Positions 15,014 through 23,893 of a stretch of DNA of 36,127 bases are shown one piece after another (position 1 is the first letter of the stretch; the number at the start of each line of letters is the position of its first letter). The notes beneath the pieces are model-generated. The model was given only the letters and a program-made list of their open reading frames with translations. It was not told the DNA's origin and searched no databases. The stretch comes from an uncultured Bacteroidales bacterium. GTDB taxonomy: Bacteria; Bacteroidota; Bacteroidia; Bacteroidales; Paludibacteraceae. The translations under genes and the position numbers were made by a program. The stretch covers positions 1 to 36,127 of the forward strand of contig CALMUD010000231.1 of the NCBI GenBank assembly GCA_937872735.1, in the 5' to 3' direction.

Positions 15014-16354
15014 TTAAACCAGACCCTGAGCAAGCATTGCGTTGGCAACTTTGACGAAACCAGCGATGTTGGCACCCTTAACATAGTTAACTCGGCCATT
15101 CTCAGTTCCGTACTTAACACAGTTGTCATGAATATCTTTCATGATCTGCTTCAACTTAGCGTCAACCTCTTCTCTAGTCCAAGACAGACGCATAGAGTTC
15201 TGACACATCTCAAGACCAGAAGTTGCAACACCACCGGCATTAGAAGCCTTGCCTGGAGCATACAGAATCTTAGCATCCTGGAACACCTTGACAGCCTCGA
15301 TTGTTGAAGGCATATTGGCACCCTCTGCTACGCAGATAACGCCATTCTTAACCAATGCCTTGGCATCGCTCTCATCCAACTCATCCTGAGTAGCACAAGG
15401 TATGGCAACATCAAACTTAGCCAACTGCCAAGGACGTGCATTCTCAAAATACTTAGCGCCGAACTTGTCAGCATATTCCTTGATACGGCCACGCTTTACG
15501 TTCTTGAGGTCCATAATCCAAGCCAACTTCTCGGCAGTGATACCAGCCTCGTCGTAGATAGCGCCGTTAGAATCAGACATTGTAACGACCTTTGCACCCA
15601 GCTGAGTACACTTCTCAACAGCGTACTGAGCTACGTTTCCAGAACCAGAGATGGCAACTGTCTTTCCTTTCAAGCTGTCTTTCTTGGTCTCCAACATATA
15701 AGATGCGAAGTAAGTTACACCATAACCAGTAGCTTCAGGACGGATAAGAGAACCACCGAAAGTCAAGCCCTTGCCGGTCAATACGCCGACGAACTCATTC
15801 TTCAGTCTCTTGTACTGACCGAACATGAAACCAACCTCACGGGCACCTGTACCTATATCACCAGCAGGGACATCGGTATCGGCACCAATGTGGCGGAACA
15901 ATTCAGTGATGAAGCTCTGGCAGAAACGCATAACTTCATTGTCAGACTTGCCCTTAGGGTCGAAGTCAGAACCACCTTTACCACCACCCATAGGGAGGGT
16001 AGTCAAGCTATTCTTCAAAACCTGCTCGAAAGCGAGGAATTTAAGCATACCCAAGTTAACAGAAGGGTGCAGACGGATACCACCTTTGTATGGGCCGATA
16101 GCGCTGTTCATCTGTACGCGGAATCCACGGTTGATTTGGAACTCGCCCTTGTCGTCAATCCAAGGCACACGGAAGATGATGACGCGCTCTGGCTCAGTCA
16201 TTCTTTCCAGAATCTTGGCCTTCTGATATTCAGGATGCTCCTGGATATAAGGAAGAAGAGATTCAGCTACTTCTTGTACTGCCTGATGGAACAAGTTCTC
16301 GCCAGGGTTCTTGGCGATCAACTTCTCCATGAATTCTTTTAATTGTGCATTCAT
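15014..16354 (-). CDS. gdhA: NADP-type glutamate dehydrogenase (hexameric class I)
   Basis: Reversible reductive amination of 2-oxoglutarate to glutamate, the main high-ammonia assimilation route in gut Bacteroidales. The 446-residue length matches the hexameric small-subunit class. The catalytic region is LPMGGGKGGSDFDPKGKSD around 120-138 with the active-site lysine at 126. ADTDVPAGDIGTGAREVGFM follows, the dinucleotide fold shows ISGSGNVAQYA near 235, and CVAEGANMP and the C-terminal NAGGVATSGLEMCQNS are present. NADP preference is suggested by similarity to biosynthetic types but is not certain. The gene has a roughly 180-nt leader from the promoter at 16541-16548 and its own terminator. 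Confidence 0.97.
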   Translation of the reverse strand: MNAQLKEFMEKLIAKNPGENLFHQAVQEVAESLLPYIQEHPEYQKAKILERMTEPERVIIFRVPWIDDKGEFQINRGFRVQMNSAIGPYKGGIRLHPSVNLGMLKFLAFEQVLKNSLTTLPMGGGKGGSDFDPKGKSDNEVMRFCQSFITELFRHIGADTDVPAGDIGTGAREVGFMFGQYKRLKNEFVGVLTGKGLTFGGSLIRPEATGYGVTYFASYMLETKKDSLKGKTVAISGSGNVAQYAVEKCTQLGAKVVTMSDSNGAIYDEAGITAEKLAWIMDLKNVKRGRIKEYADKFGAKYFENARPWQLAKFDVAIPCATQDELDESDAKALVKNGVICVAEGANMPSTIEAVKVFQDAKILYAPGKASNAGGVATSGLEMCQNSMRLSWTREEVDAKLKQIMKDIHDNCVKYGTENGRVNYVKGANIAGFVKVANAMLAQGLV

Positions 16355-16871
16355 TGCCTGTTGTTTTTAATTAAAATTATTGTTCTTGTCTTGTTCTTGT
16401 CTTCTTGTCAGTTGGCGAAAGATGTGTACTTCATCTTTATCTTCTTGCCATTTTGATAGTGTTTTCGGATCATTTGTTTCAAAAAGAGCTCTTGTCGCCA
16501 CTTTCTGAAGTCACCGTGCCACTTTTATTTGTTTCTGCCGCAAAAATATAAAATATGAATTCAATATCCAATATTTTGGGTGATATTATGTATTTATTTT
16601 TGATGCGAATGTTACATATTTTTCGTTTTTGACCATTGTTATATTATGATTGGATATTAAAATGTTTTGTTTTTGTTTCATTTTGATATTTTGTTTGTTT
16701 TTGAAATAAAAAAGTTGAGAAGGTCCATCATGAATCTATTGACAAAAAAACACTTGCGGAATTCTTTATGTGGCTTAATTTGGTCTATATCTTTATAAAT
16801 TGCCAAAAAAATCGTTTTTGAGTTGTAGAACAGCGGATAATTATATAATATTGTAGTAAAATTCGTTTAAG
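16355..16871. other. 517-bp divergent intergenic region (gdhA / esterase-like gene)
   Basis: Strongly AT-rich in its right half. The gdhA side holds a transcribed leader with purine-rich GACAAGAACAA repeats close to the gdhA start (minus strand; 16381-16410 on the plus strand), a small hairpin (AAAGATG...CATCTTT near 16419-16439) and a 10-bp palindrome AAGAGCTCTT at 16484-16493. The esterase-like side has a one-mismatch -7 element, TATCTTTA, about 80 bp before the ATG at 16872. I see no ORF, tRNA or known riboswitch. Confidence 0.6.
16541..16548 (-). promoter_or_regulatory. Bacteroidetes-type -7 element for gdhA
   Basis: Reads TATTTTTG on the minus strand, matching TAnnTTTG, with a TTG about 20 bp upstream in the -33 region. 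The resulting leader of about 180 nt is unusually long for this group and contains the GACAAGAACAA repeats. Confidence 0.45.
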
Positions 16872-17687
16872 ATGAAAAAATGTTGTCTTGCCATATTAAT
16901 GGCGTTGATAATTTCTCCTATTGTTCCTCTATTTGCACAGGACAAGAAGAACCCGCAAGTCTTTTATGGACGTGTGTTCCGCTCACAGGGCGATACTTTG
17001 TTTTATCGGGTTCTTTATCCGAAGGGATATACTGAAAATTCGCGTTCAAAATATCCGTTGGTGGTAGTGTTGCATGGTGAAAAATGGTGCAAGGAGGGTC
17101 AGTTTGATAACACCAAACAGTTGAACTCTCCTGTTGCCGAGTTGTTTAAACGTCCTGAAACTCATGATTCCTTTCCTGCGATAGTGATAATTCCACAGTG
17201 CGATTTTGATGATCCTTGGGCTCAATTCACGCCATCTGATTCAGCCAATGTGGTGCCGTTCCCTAGTGATCCGGAACAGACTTATTCGGGTGAACTTACT
17301 GAGCGTCTGATAAACTATTACGTGAAACATCATCCAGTTGACAAGAATAGGATATACATGATAGGGCAAGGTGCCTATGGAGGCAGCGGAGCTCTTGATT
17401 TGGCTGTGCGCAATCCTGATATGTTCGCCGCTGTGGTGTCGATAGGTGGTGCTGTCTGTCCAGACAGAGTGAAGTCGATTAAAAAATTGCCAGTCCGTCT
17501 TTATACTTCTTCTTCGTGCAAAGAGGTGCCGCTGACATTGATACAAGATGTCTATATCAGTCTGAAAATGTACGGGTCGACAGTGGAGCCTATTGTCGAT
17601 TTCTCAAATATGAGCGAAGACGAGTGTGCTGCCACGGTAACCACCACTCCCGATTTTCTCAGATGGATTTTCTCCAAAAAGAAATGA
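16872..17687 (+). CDS. Exported esterase-like alpha/beta hydrolase lacking the catalytic triad
   Basis: A 271-residue exported protein: signal peptide MKKCCLAILMALIISPIVPL with a cleavage site near FAQ-D (residue 23). The rest is an alpha/beta hydrolase fold of the predicted-esterase (feruloyl-esterase-like) type. PLVVVLHG (62-69) is the oxyanion-hole strand, FPAIVIIPQC (101-110) follows, and IYMIGQGAYGG (161-171) occupies the nucleophile elbow. Active family members read roughly IYVTGLSMGGYG there; here the serine position is Gly167 with one extra residue. The strand that should carry the Asp reads RLYTSSSCKEVPL, and the C-terminal region that should carry the His reads DECAATVTTTPDFLRWIF with no His. 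It is therefore probably a non-catalytic binding or scaffold protein. It precedes the WG-repeat gene by 84 bp, with a weak hairpin in between. Confidence 0.8.
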   Translation: MKKCCLAILMALIISPIVPLFAQDKKNPQVFYGRVFRSQGDTLFYRVLYPKGYTENSRSKYPLVVVLHGEKWCKEGQFDNTKQLNSPVAELFKRPETHDSFPAIVIIPQCDFDDPWAQFTPSDSANVVPFPSDPEQTYSGELTERLINYYVKHHPVDKNRIYMIGQGAYGGSGALDLAVRNPDMFAAVVSIGGAVCPDRVKSIKKLPVRLYTSSSCKEVPLTLIQDVYISLKMYGSTVEPIVDFSNMSEDECAATVTTTPDFLRWIFSKKK

Positions 17688-17696
17688 AACTTATGA

Positions 17697-17728
17697 AAGG
17701 GTGTATATGAGAGAGTTCGCTACACCTT
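17697..17728 (+). terminator. Weak hairpin between the esterase-like and WG-repeat genes
   Basis: AAGGGTGTA (17697-17705) pairs with TACACCTT (17721-17728) with one bulged G. An A/T-rich tail without a clean T-run follows. It could be a partial terminator that lowers, rather than stops, read-through. Confidence 0.3.
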
Positions 17729-17771
17729 ATTTATATTGAATTATTTATTTGACATTAAATTCAAATAGACA

Positions 17772-20459
17772 ATGAAGAAAAAAGCGCTGCTTGTGGCCTT
17801 GTTATGTGGGTCGCTCCTGAACGCGGGAGCTGCCGATATTCAGGATGCCATTCAACAAGTAAAAAAGAATAATTTTGAGAAGGCTATTTCTATCCGGGCC
17901 AAGGTGTCGAAGGATGGAATGACTCCTCAGGTGAAATTGCTGTATGATATATCAGAGTCAATGCTGGACAATAATCCCAAGTATACAGGTTATAGTCCGC
18001 TTAAAGCCTATGATATATATAACCGTATCATATACAGTGATTATCTTACCGATTCCAAAGTGTTGCTGGTGCTACGTGAAGAGGGCATACGCATGGATGA
18101 CTTGAGGCAGCAGATAGAGGATAATCTGATGAAGGATGCCAAGGCGCAGAACACCGTAGCAGCCTATGATGAAATAATAAAGGCGTGCCAGGGTTGTTCT
18201 TATCTTGATGATGCCAAACGTGCCAAGGATAATCTGGTATTTGACAATACGTTGTCGGGTGCCACTCTTCAGGAGGTACAGGATTTCATTGATAAATATC
18301 CAGATTCACCTAAAAGGGATCAAGCCATACGCATGCGCGATTCTCTTGCCTATGCTCATCTTTCGCCTTCGGCGGATGCCTATCTGAAATATACTGTCGA
18401 TTACCCTAATTCGGCTTGGACACCCAAGATAAAGAAGGAAATGGAAAAAATGGCGTACGAAGAAGCCAAGACCATTGGCACAGTCAATTCGTATGCAAAA
18501 TATATCGCCAATTTCCCTGATAATACGCGTGAAGTACGTGATTTTGAGGAGAAAATAAAGCAGCAGCAGGCAGGGCTTGTCTGGAAGGTTTCTCCTTCCT
18601 ATTCTGAAGTGAGATGTGTCGCTGATACAGCTACGGGCAAGTCATATATATTGGTAAAAAACGGCCTTTGGGGTATCCTCAATTCTACCGGAGGACAACA
18701 GGTGTCACCTCAGTTTGAGGACGTCGGCGAAGTGTATAACGGCCAGTTGATAGTGAAGCAGGGTGGTCGCTGGGGCTTGGCCAATGTGGAGACGGGGACC
18801 ATTTTGTATTCCCCTGAAGCTACGGACAAGTCAGACTTGAGATTTCTGAACAAAAACTTTACCGCCCTGCGAAGTGGTGGACTGTGGGGCCTTATCTACA
18901 AAGGAACCCAAGTGGCCATAGCACCATTCCTCAGCAGCTCGCTTAATGAGCATACCTGCAAAATGTTGACCAATGGCGGAGTGGCTCTTTCTGACGGCTC
19001 AAATCTGAAAATAGCAGGTCCTGATGGAAGTTCCATATTTGACAAGAAATACGATGAGGTGTCGTGGCGTACCTCTACTGATGTGGATAGCCGTTTCATC
19101 AAGTTGCGCAATGGCAAGAAATACGGAATTGTGTCGCCTGCGGGCAAACTGATGTCTGAACCTCAGTATGATATGATGCCTTTCTTTGATGCTGATGGCA
19201 TTTGCAGTCTTAAAAACCTTTTTACGGAGGGATGGATGGACACGACAGGCAAGTTCCTGTATTACGGCAAATTGTCTTCGTTTAAGGATTGTGCCGGACC
19301 TGACAAGATGATAGCTTATGAGGTGGAAGGCAAATTCGGATTTCTGGACAAGACTGGAACGAATAATATTCCACTGAAATATAGTGGTGTGGACGTATGC
19401 TTTGTTGATGGTGTGGCCAAAGTGAGAGAAAACGGTCGGGTGGAGTATATTGACCGTTCGGGCCGTGTTCTGATAAGTGAGTCGATAGGCAATGGTGCCA
19501 CCATGGAACTGGTGGATGGTCTGATTCTGGTTCGGGACGGCTCTGGTGTCCGTTTTGTCAATGCGCAAGGCAATGTGTTCAATGTGGGTAGTTATGACCA
19601 CATCGATGGACATGTGGCCTCCAACTATCTGATAGTGACCAAAGCTGGAAAGAAAGGAGCCGTCGACAGGTCGGGGCAGCAAGTGGTTCCTGTCAAATAT
19701 GACGAGATGAGCAGATATTGCAACGATTATTCCATCGTGAAGCTGGGTGGCAAGTACGGCTTGTACTATAAAAATCAGCTTGTACTGGAACCCGTGTACG
19801 ACCGAATGCTCGACCCATCCCATCTTTTCGATAATGATTGCAATGCTTTTGCCGATGGCAAAATATCGGACGTCATTTATCTAAGTGTGTTCACCGGTAC
19901 CGACAATACAAAAATTGTGTTGAAGGAAGGTAAAAAATTGTTTTCCACACCTGATGAGGTGCAGCTTGACAAGCCATTGCCCAACTATACCATCGTAAAG
20001 ACGGCCGCTTATGGAGTCTTTTCTGATGCCAAGTGTGCTTTGGTCGGATCTAAGGGAGAAATAATAATCAAACCGACCTATACGGATATCCAATATCTGC
20101 CAACGAAAACAGGAACTTATTTTGCTTATAAAAGTGACGATAAGTGGGGTGTGCTGAATTCGAAGGGTATGGTAGAGGTCGCTGCCTTTGCTGATAACAT
20201 CGTGTCGTATGACGGAGCTACTGTAGTGGCTGATTATCATGGTGACAGACTGTGTTTTGACCGTAATGGAATTGCCGCTCTGCCGAAAGGCTATGAGGTG
20301 GATGACAAAGTATTGAAAAACAAGGCAACCGGCAAATTCGGTGTGATAGATTCAAGAGGAAACATCAAGATATACCCTGTTTACGACAAGGTGCTGTATG
20401 TGGCTCCTACCTATGCAGTGGTTCTGCAAAATGGGCAATACGGAATTTTGAATTATTAA
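17772..20459 (+). CDS. Exported WG-repeat protein, 895 aa
   Basis: Large exported protein. The signal peptide is residues 1-21 (MKKKALLVALLCGSLLNAGA). An alpha-helical, TPR-like region occupies about 22-275. From about 290 to the end there are roughly a dozen WG-type repeats, each with an aromatic-G core followed by a strand-turn and a P-x-Y/F: KNGLWGILNSTG, GRWGLANVETG, GGLWGLIYKG, GKKYGIVSPAG, EGKFGFLDKTG, GKKGAVDRSG, DDKWGVLNSKG, TGKFGVIDSRG and the terminal NGQYGILNY. WG-repeat proteins are common in Bacteroidetes and Firmicutes and have no settled function; they are thought to make beta-rich interaction surfaces. There is no lipoprotein Cys or T9SS tail, so a periplasmic location is likely. 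A 39-bp stem-loop follows its stop. Confidence 0.9.
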   Translation: MKKKALLVALLCGSLLNAGAADIQDAIQQVKKNNFEKAISIRAKVSKDGMTPQVKLLYDISESMLDNNPKYTGYSPLKAYDIYNRIIYSDYLTDSKVLLVLREEGIRMDDLRQQIEDNLMKDAKAQNTVAAYDEIIKACQGCSYLDDAKRAKDNLVFDNTLSGATLQEVQDFIDKYPDSPKRDQAIRMRDSLAYAHLSPSADAYLKYTVDYPNSAWTPKIKKEMEKMAYEEAKTIGTVNSYAKYIANFPDNTREVRDFEEKIKQQQAGLVWKVSPSYSEVRCVADTATGKSYILVKNGLWGILNSTGGQQVSPQFEDVGEVYNGQLIVKQGGRWGLANVETGTILYSPEATDKSDLRFLNKNFTALRSGGLWGLIYKGTQVAIAPFLSSSLNEHTCKMLTNGGVALSDGSNLKIAGPDGSSIFDKKYDEVSWRTSTDVDSRFIKLRNGKKYGIVSPAGKLMSEPQYDMMPFFDADGICSLKNLFTEGWMDTTGKFLYYGKLSSFKDCAGPDKMIAYEVEGKFGFLDKTGTNNIPLKYSGVDVCFVDGVAKVRENGRVEYIDRSGRVLISESIGNGATMELVDGLILVRDGSGVRFVNAQGNVFNVGSYDHIDGHVASNYLIVTKAGKKGAVDRSGQQVVPVKYDEMSRYCNDYSIVKLGGKYGLYYKNQLVLEPVYDRMLDPSHLFDNDCNAFADGKISDVIYLSVFTGTDNTKIVLKEGKKLFSTPDEVQLDKPLPNYTIVKTAAYGVFSDAKCALVGSKGEIIIKPTYTDIQYLPTKTGTYFAYKSDDKWGVLNSKGMVEVAAFADNIVSYDGATVVADYHGDRLCFDRNGIAALPKGYEVDDKVLKNKATGKFGVIDSRGNIKIYPVYDKVLYVAPTYAVVLQNGQYGILNY

Positions 20460-20469
20460 AGAATCAGGA

Positions 20470-20508
20470 GAAACGGGGTGGTTGCCATAAAGGCAATTGC
20501 CCCGTTTC
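20470..20508 (+). other. Strong stem-loop between the WG-repeat gene and coaX
   Basis: GAAACGGGG (20470-20478) pairs with CCCCGTTTC (20500-20508), and the interior TTGCC/GGCAA pairs around an ATAAA loop. No T-run follows; the coaX ATG is only 12 bp downstream. It may end the upstream message, protect its 3' end, or limit coaX translation. Confidence 0.55.
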
Positions 20509-20520
20509 CGCAGTAAAAAT

Positions 20521-21240
20521 ATGAATCTTACCATCGACCAAGGCAATACATCTACTAAAATCGCCGTTTTCTATAATGACGATTTGCAGTATGTTGCCCG
20601 CATGGAGCAGTTGACTGCCACCGCCGTTGAGACATTGTTCCAGCAGTTTTCCATCGATAAGGTCATTGTTTCGTCGGTGGCTGACAATAAAAGTCTTCCT
20701 TTGCCGTATCTTTCAGAGAGAGTACCGGTGACCTTGCTCAATGCTGACACTCCGTTGCCAATAGCCAACTGCTATGGCACTCCGCGCACATTGGGGATGG
20801 ACCGCTTGGCCGCGTGTGTGGGAGCCAATTATCTGCGACGCGACTCCAATCTGTTGGTTGTCGACTTGGGTACATGCATCACCTTTGATGTGGTAGATAG
20901 TCAGAACCGATATCTTGGTGGTAACATATCGCCAGGCTTGCAGATGCGTTTGCAGGCACTCCATCAGTTTACCCAGGCATTGCCTTTGGTAAGCCTGGAT
21001 GAGGATAATCCTGTACCAGTCATCGGCAGTAATACGCTGGATGCCATCAGGGCAGGAGTGGTGCAGGCCATCGTTTATGAAATTGAGGGATATGCAAAGG
21101 TACTCGCTTCCAAATATCCCAATCTTTCAATTTTTTTAACGGGAGGAGACTCTTTTTACTTTGAAAGACGCGTAAAAAGTGCCATCTTTGCAAATCCGAA
21201 CTTGTTGTTAATAGGTTTAAACAGAATACTCAACTTTTAG
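20521..21240 (+). CDS. coaX: Type III pantothenate kinase
   Basis: First step of coenzyme A synthesis: phosphorylates pantothenate. CoaX enzymes need a monovalent cation and resist CoA feedback. The 239 residues show ASKHA motifs: phosphate-1 DQGNTSTK at 6-13, LGMDRLAACVGANY in the middle, phosphate-2 VVDLGTCITFDVVD, GGNISPGLQMRLQALHQFT, and the adenosine region FLTGGD. I choose the ATG at 20521 (MNLTIDQGN) over an in-frame TTG at 20497, because the latter would add eight residues before the first family motif and would sit inside the stem-loop. The stop is directly followed by the ATG of the next gene. Confidence 0.96.
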   Translation: MNLTIDQGNTSTKIAVFYNDDLQYVARMEQLTATAVETLFQQFSIDKVIVSSVADNKSLPLPYLSERVPVTLLNADTPLPIANCYGTPRTLGMDRLAACVGANYLRRDSNLLVVDLGTCITFDVVDSQNRYLGGNISPGLQMRLQALHQFTQALPLVSLDEDNPVPVIGSNTLDAIRAGVVQAIVYEIEGYAKVLASKYPNLSIFLTGGDSFYFERRVKSAIFANPNLLLIGLNRILNF

Positions 21241-22494
21241 ATGTTTAAAAAGGTATCTTTGATCATGATGTCGGTATTGTCAGCAGCTGCAATGCAAGCG
21301 CAGAACAATACGAGTTCGCCCTATACCCGATATGGGTATGGAGAGTTGAGCAATCCTGGTTTTGGCTATTGTAAGTCAATGGGAGGTCTGTCGGCAGCTG
21401 TGCGTAACAGCAAATATATCAATCCTGGCAATCCGGCTTCGTTCACGGCCATTGATACCATGGGGTTCCGTTTTGAGGTGGGAGGCTCGGCCAAGCGTTC
21501 CTCTTTTTCTGACAATAATGGCAATACACAGGCATCGTGGGATGTCAATTTCGACTATATGGCCATGCAGTTTCCTATTTCTAAATGGCTTGCGTTCAGT
21601 GCCGGTGTCCAGCCATTCTCTTTTGTAGGGTATGAGTTCGGAAACAAAACGGTGCAGCCTTCTACCATCACGGCGGATACACTGGCTGTCAACAGCTCTT
21701 ATACGGGTTCTGGTGACATCAGTCAGGTCTACATGGGTTTGGGTGTTTCTCCATTCCGCAACTTCAGCTTGGGTGCCAATGTCTATTATAACTTTGGTAC
21801 TATCGATCACAATAGTGTGGTGTCGTTTGACAACCCCACCTTTCATTCCACTACCCAGACCAGTTCAATTTCGGTACACGATTGGAGTGTATCGTTGGGA
21901 ACCCAGTATGTGCTGCCTCTATCTCAGACACGCAATCTGACTTGGGGAGCCACTTTCGATTTTAAGTCAAAACTGACTGCTAATGCTGACAAGACTATTA
22001 CCACTTCGGGAGTGGATACTGTCTCAATAGATTATGACAATACCTTTGACCTGCCGATGGGGTTTGGCACGGGGTTTGTTTATGATATATCAGACAGCTG
22101 GACGGTGGGCGTGGACTACAAATACCAGAAATGGTCGGATGTGAGATATTTTAATGAGACTCCATTCTCGGACCGCCACCGCGTAGCTGCAGGTTTTGAG
22201 TTCCTTCCGAATAAAATGAGCAAAAGCTATTTTAAACGGATCTCTTACCGGGCTGGTTTGAATTATTGCAATTCTTATTTCAAGGTGAATGAGAAGGACT
22301 TCAATCAGACGGGATTCAGTGCAGGTTTAGGCCTTCCGTTACGCAGAGTGGCTAATCCTACCATCTTGAACATCGGCTTTGAATATGGGCGGGCAGGTAA
22401 AAAGACGGATGACCTTATTCTTGAACAGTATTTCAAGATGTCGTTCAACCTCACCCTCAATGAGCGCTGGTTCGTAAAACATAAATTTGAATAA
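21241..22494 (+). CDS. Putative outer-membrane beta-barrel protein
   Basis: A 417-residue exported protein: signal peptide MFKKVSLIMMSVLSAAAMQA, then N-terminal SSPYTRYGYGELSNPGFGY followed by alternating polar/hydrophobic strands ending in aromatic residues (LGANVYYNFGTID, WTVGVDYKYQKWSDV, FKRISYRAGLNYC). It ends LTLNERWFVKHKFE, an aromatic terminal residue pattern near the C-terminus as in OmpA/FadL-like barrels. Specific function is unknown. It begins at the base after the coaX stop and is followed 17 bp later by the TPR gene. Its position beside lptC suggests a role in envelope assembly, but this is only context. Confidence 0.82.
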   Translation: MFKKVSLIMMSVLSAAAMQAQNNTSSPYTRYGYGELSNPGFGYCKSMGGLSAAVRNSKYINPGNPASFTAIDTMGFRFEVGGSAKRSSFSDNNGNTQASWDVNFDYMAMQFPISKWLAFSAGVQPFSFVGYEFGNKTVQPSTITADTLAVNSSYTGSGDISQVYMGLGVSPFRNFSLGANVYYNFGTIDHNSVVSFDNPTFHSTTQTSSISVHDWSVSLGTQYVLPLSQTRNLTWGATFDFKSKLTANADKTITTSGVDTVSIDYDNTFDLPMGFGTGFVYDISDSWTVGVDYKYQKWSDVRYFNETPFSDRHRVAAGFEFLPNKMSKSYFKRISYRAGLNYCNSYFKVNEKDFNQTGFSAGLGLPLRRVANPTILNIGFEYGRAGKKTDDLILEQYFKMSFNLTLNERWFVKHKFE

Positions 22495-22511
22495 AATAAA
22501 ATCTAATTAAT

Positions 22512-23891
22512 ATGAAACTGAAATTATTTGCAGCACCAGCATTGCTGGCACTCACATTTGCTTCGGCAAGTGCTCAAACTTCTTCTCCTTTCGGAAAGGA
22601 TAGTATCCGTTGTATCGAGAATCTGAGTTTGATGACTTCTTATTTCAATCAGGGCAGCAAGACAGGCAATTTCAAGGATGCCGTTGGCCCATGGGAGGCT
22701 GCCTATAAGGATTGTCCCGCCTCTCACGTTTCTCTTTACGTCTATGGCCCTTATATTGTGGCTTGGGAGATGGCGCAGGCCAAGACCCCTGCTGACAAGA
22801 AGAAATATTTTGACGAGATGATGGGTGTCTATGACAACCGTATCAAATATTTTGGTAACGATGAGCAGCATCCTGCTTATTACATTCGCGGACGCAAGGC
22901 TTTTGATTATATTACCTATATTGATCAGGTAAGCACGGCTGATCCGATGAAGAAGCAGGCTTACGATTGGCTGAAACAGACCATCAATGAAGGTGGTGCT
23001 GATAATGAGCTTAATGTGTTCTATCAGTATTATCTGCTTTCTGAGGAGATGTTCAAGAAGAATGCAGTTTCCAACCGTCAGCAGTTTGTGGATGATTATC
23101 TGAACGTTACCAATCTGTTGGCCAAACGTGTTGACCAAGGTGATGAGGCAGACTCCACTTATGACCAGTTAAAGGGTGCCATAGACCAGGATTTCGGTCA
23201 GTCAGGAGCAGCCAATTGCCAGACGCTGAATGCTATTTATGCTGGACAGCTGGAGGCCAAGAAGAATGATGCCGATTTCCTGAATATGGTGGTAAAACTG
23301 TATGATATGGCCGATTGTGACAACTCTGTTACCTATTTCAAGGCCGCAGAATATCTCTACAAGTTGCAGCCAACTTATACAGCCGCTTGCGGTTTGGCAG
23401 CCCAGGCCTTCAATAAGAAGGATATCAATGGAGCCATTTCTTATCTGAATCAGGCAGCTAATTATACCAAGAGTTCCGCTGATAAGTCGAACATCATGCT
23501 TAAAATCTCTTCTATCTACAACAAGAGAGGCGAGACTGGCCGTGCTCGTGAGTATGCCCGCAAGGCTTTGACTTACAACTCAAGTAACGGATATGCCTAT
23601 TTGATGATAGCCCAACTTTATGCCAATAGTGCCCGTTCAATCAGTTCAAATGCGCTCGTTCAGCAGACTGCTTTCTGGGCAGCTGCCGACAAGGCAGAGC
23701 GTGCTAAACAGGTTGACCCACGTTGTGCAGGACAGGCTAACAAACTGCTCAGCATCTACAAACGTAACTTCCCTTCAAAGACGCAGGTGTTCATGCAGCG
23801 TCAAAAATGCGGACTTCCTGCTACCCAGGGTGCTTCTTATACAGTACCTGGCTGGATTGGTGAGTCTACAACTGCAAGATTCAATAAGTAA
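22512..23891 (+). CDS. Exported tetratricopeptide-repeat protein
   Basis: A 459-residue protein with a signal peptide (MKLKLFAAPALLALTFASASAQ). Helical-repeat content dominates the rest: PAYYIRGRKAFDY, an AACGLAAQAFNKKDINGAI TPR at about 295-330, and RGETGRAREYARKALTYNSS at about 337-356. Several spaced cysteines (CIENL, KDCPAS, CQTLN, DMADCDNS, QRQKCGLPA) suggest disulfides in the periplasm. It probably serves as a scaffold for envelope complexes; no enzyme motif is seen. It is tightly packed between the outer-membrane barrel gene (17 bp) and lptC (2 bp), so all three are likely co-translated from one message. Confidence 0.85.
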   Translation: MKLKLFAAPALLALTFASASAQTSSPFGKDSIRCIENLSLMTSYFNQGSKTGNFKDAVGPWEAAYKDCPASHVSLYVYGPYIVAWEMAQAKTPADKKKYFDEMMGVYDNRIKYFGNDEQHPAYYIRGRKAFDYITYIDQVSTADPMKKQAYDWLKQTINEGGADNELNVFYQYYLLSEEMFKKNAVSNRQQFVDDYLNVTNLLAKRVDQGDEADSTYDQLKGAIDQDFGQSGAANCQTLNAIYAGQLEAKKNDADFLNMVVKLYDMADCDNSVTYFKAAEYLYKLQPTYTAACGLAAQAFNKKDINGAISYLNQAANYTKSSADKSNIMLKISSIYNKRGETGRAREYARKALTYNSSNGYAYLMIAQLYANSARSISSNALVQQTAFWAAADKAERAKQVDPRCAGQANKLLSIYKRNFPSKTQVFMQRQKCGLPATQGASYTVPGWIGESTTARFNK

Positions 23892-23893
23892 TA

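Noticed and set aside
18999..19823. 274-codon minus-strand open frame inside the WG-repeat gene
   Set aside because: Antisense shadow of a gene with clear WG repeats; composition is His/Ile-rich and no family is recognised.
20497..20520. Upstream TTG start for coaX
   Set aside because: It would begin inside the stem-loop and add residues not found before the DQGNTSTK motif; the ATG at 20521 fits the family.
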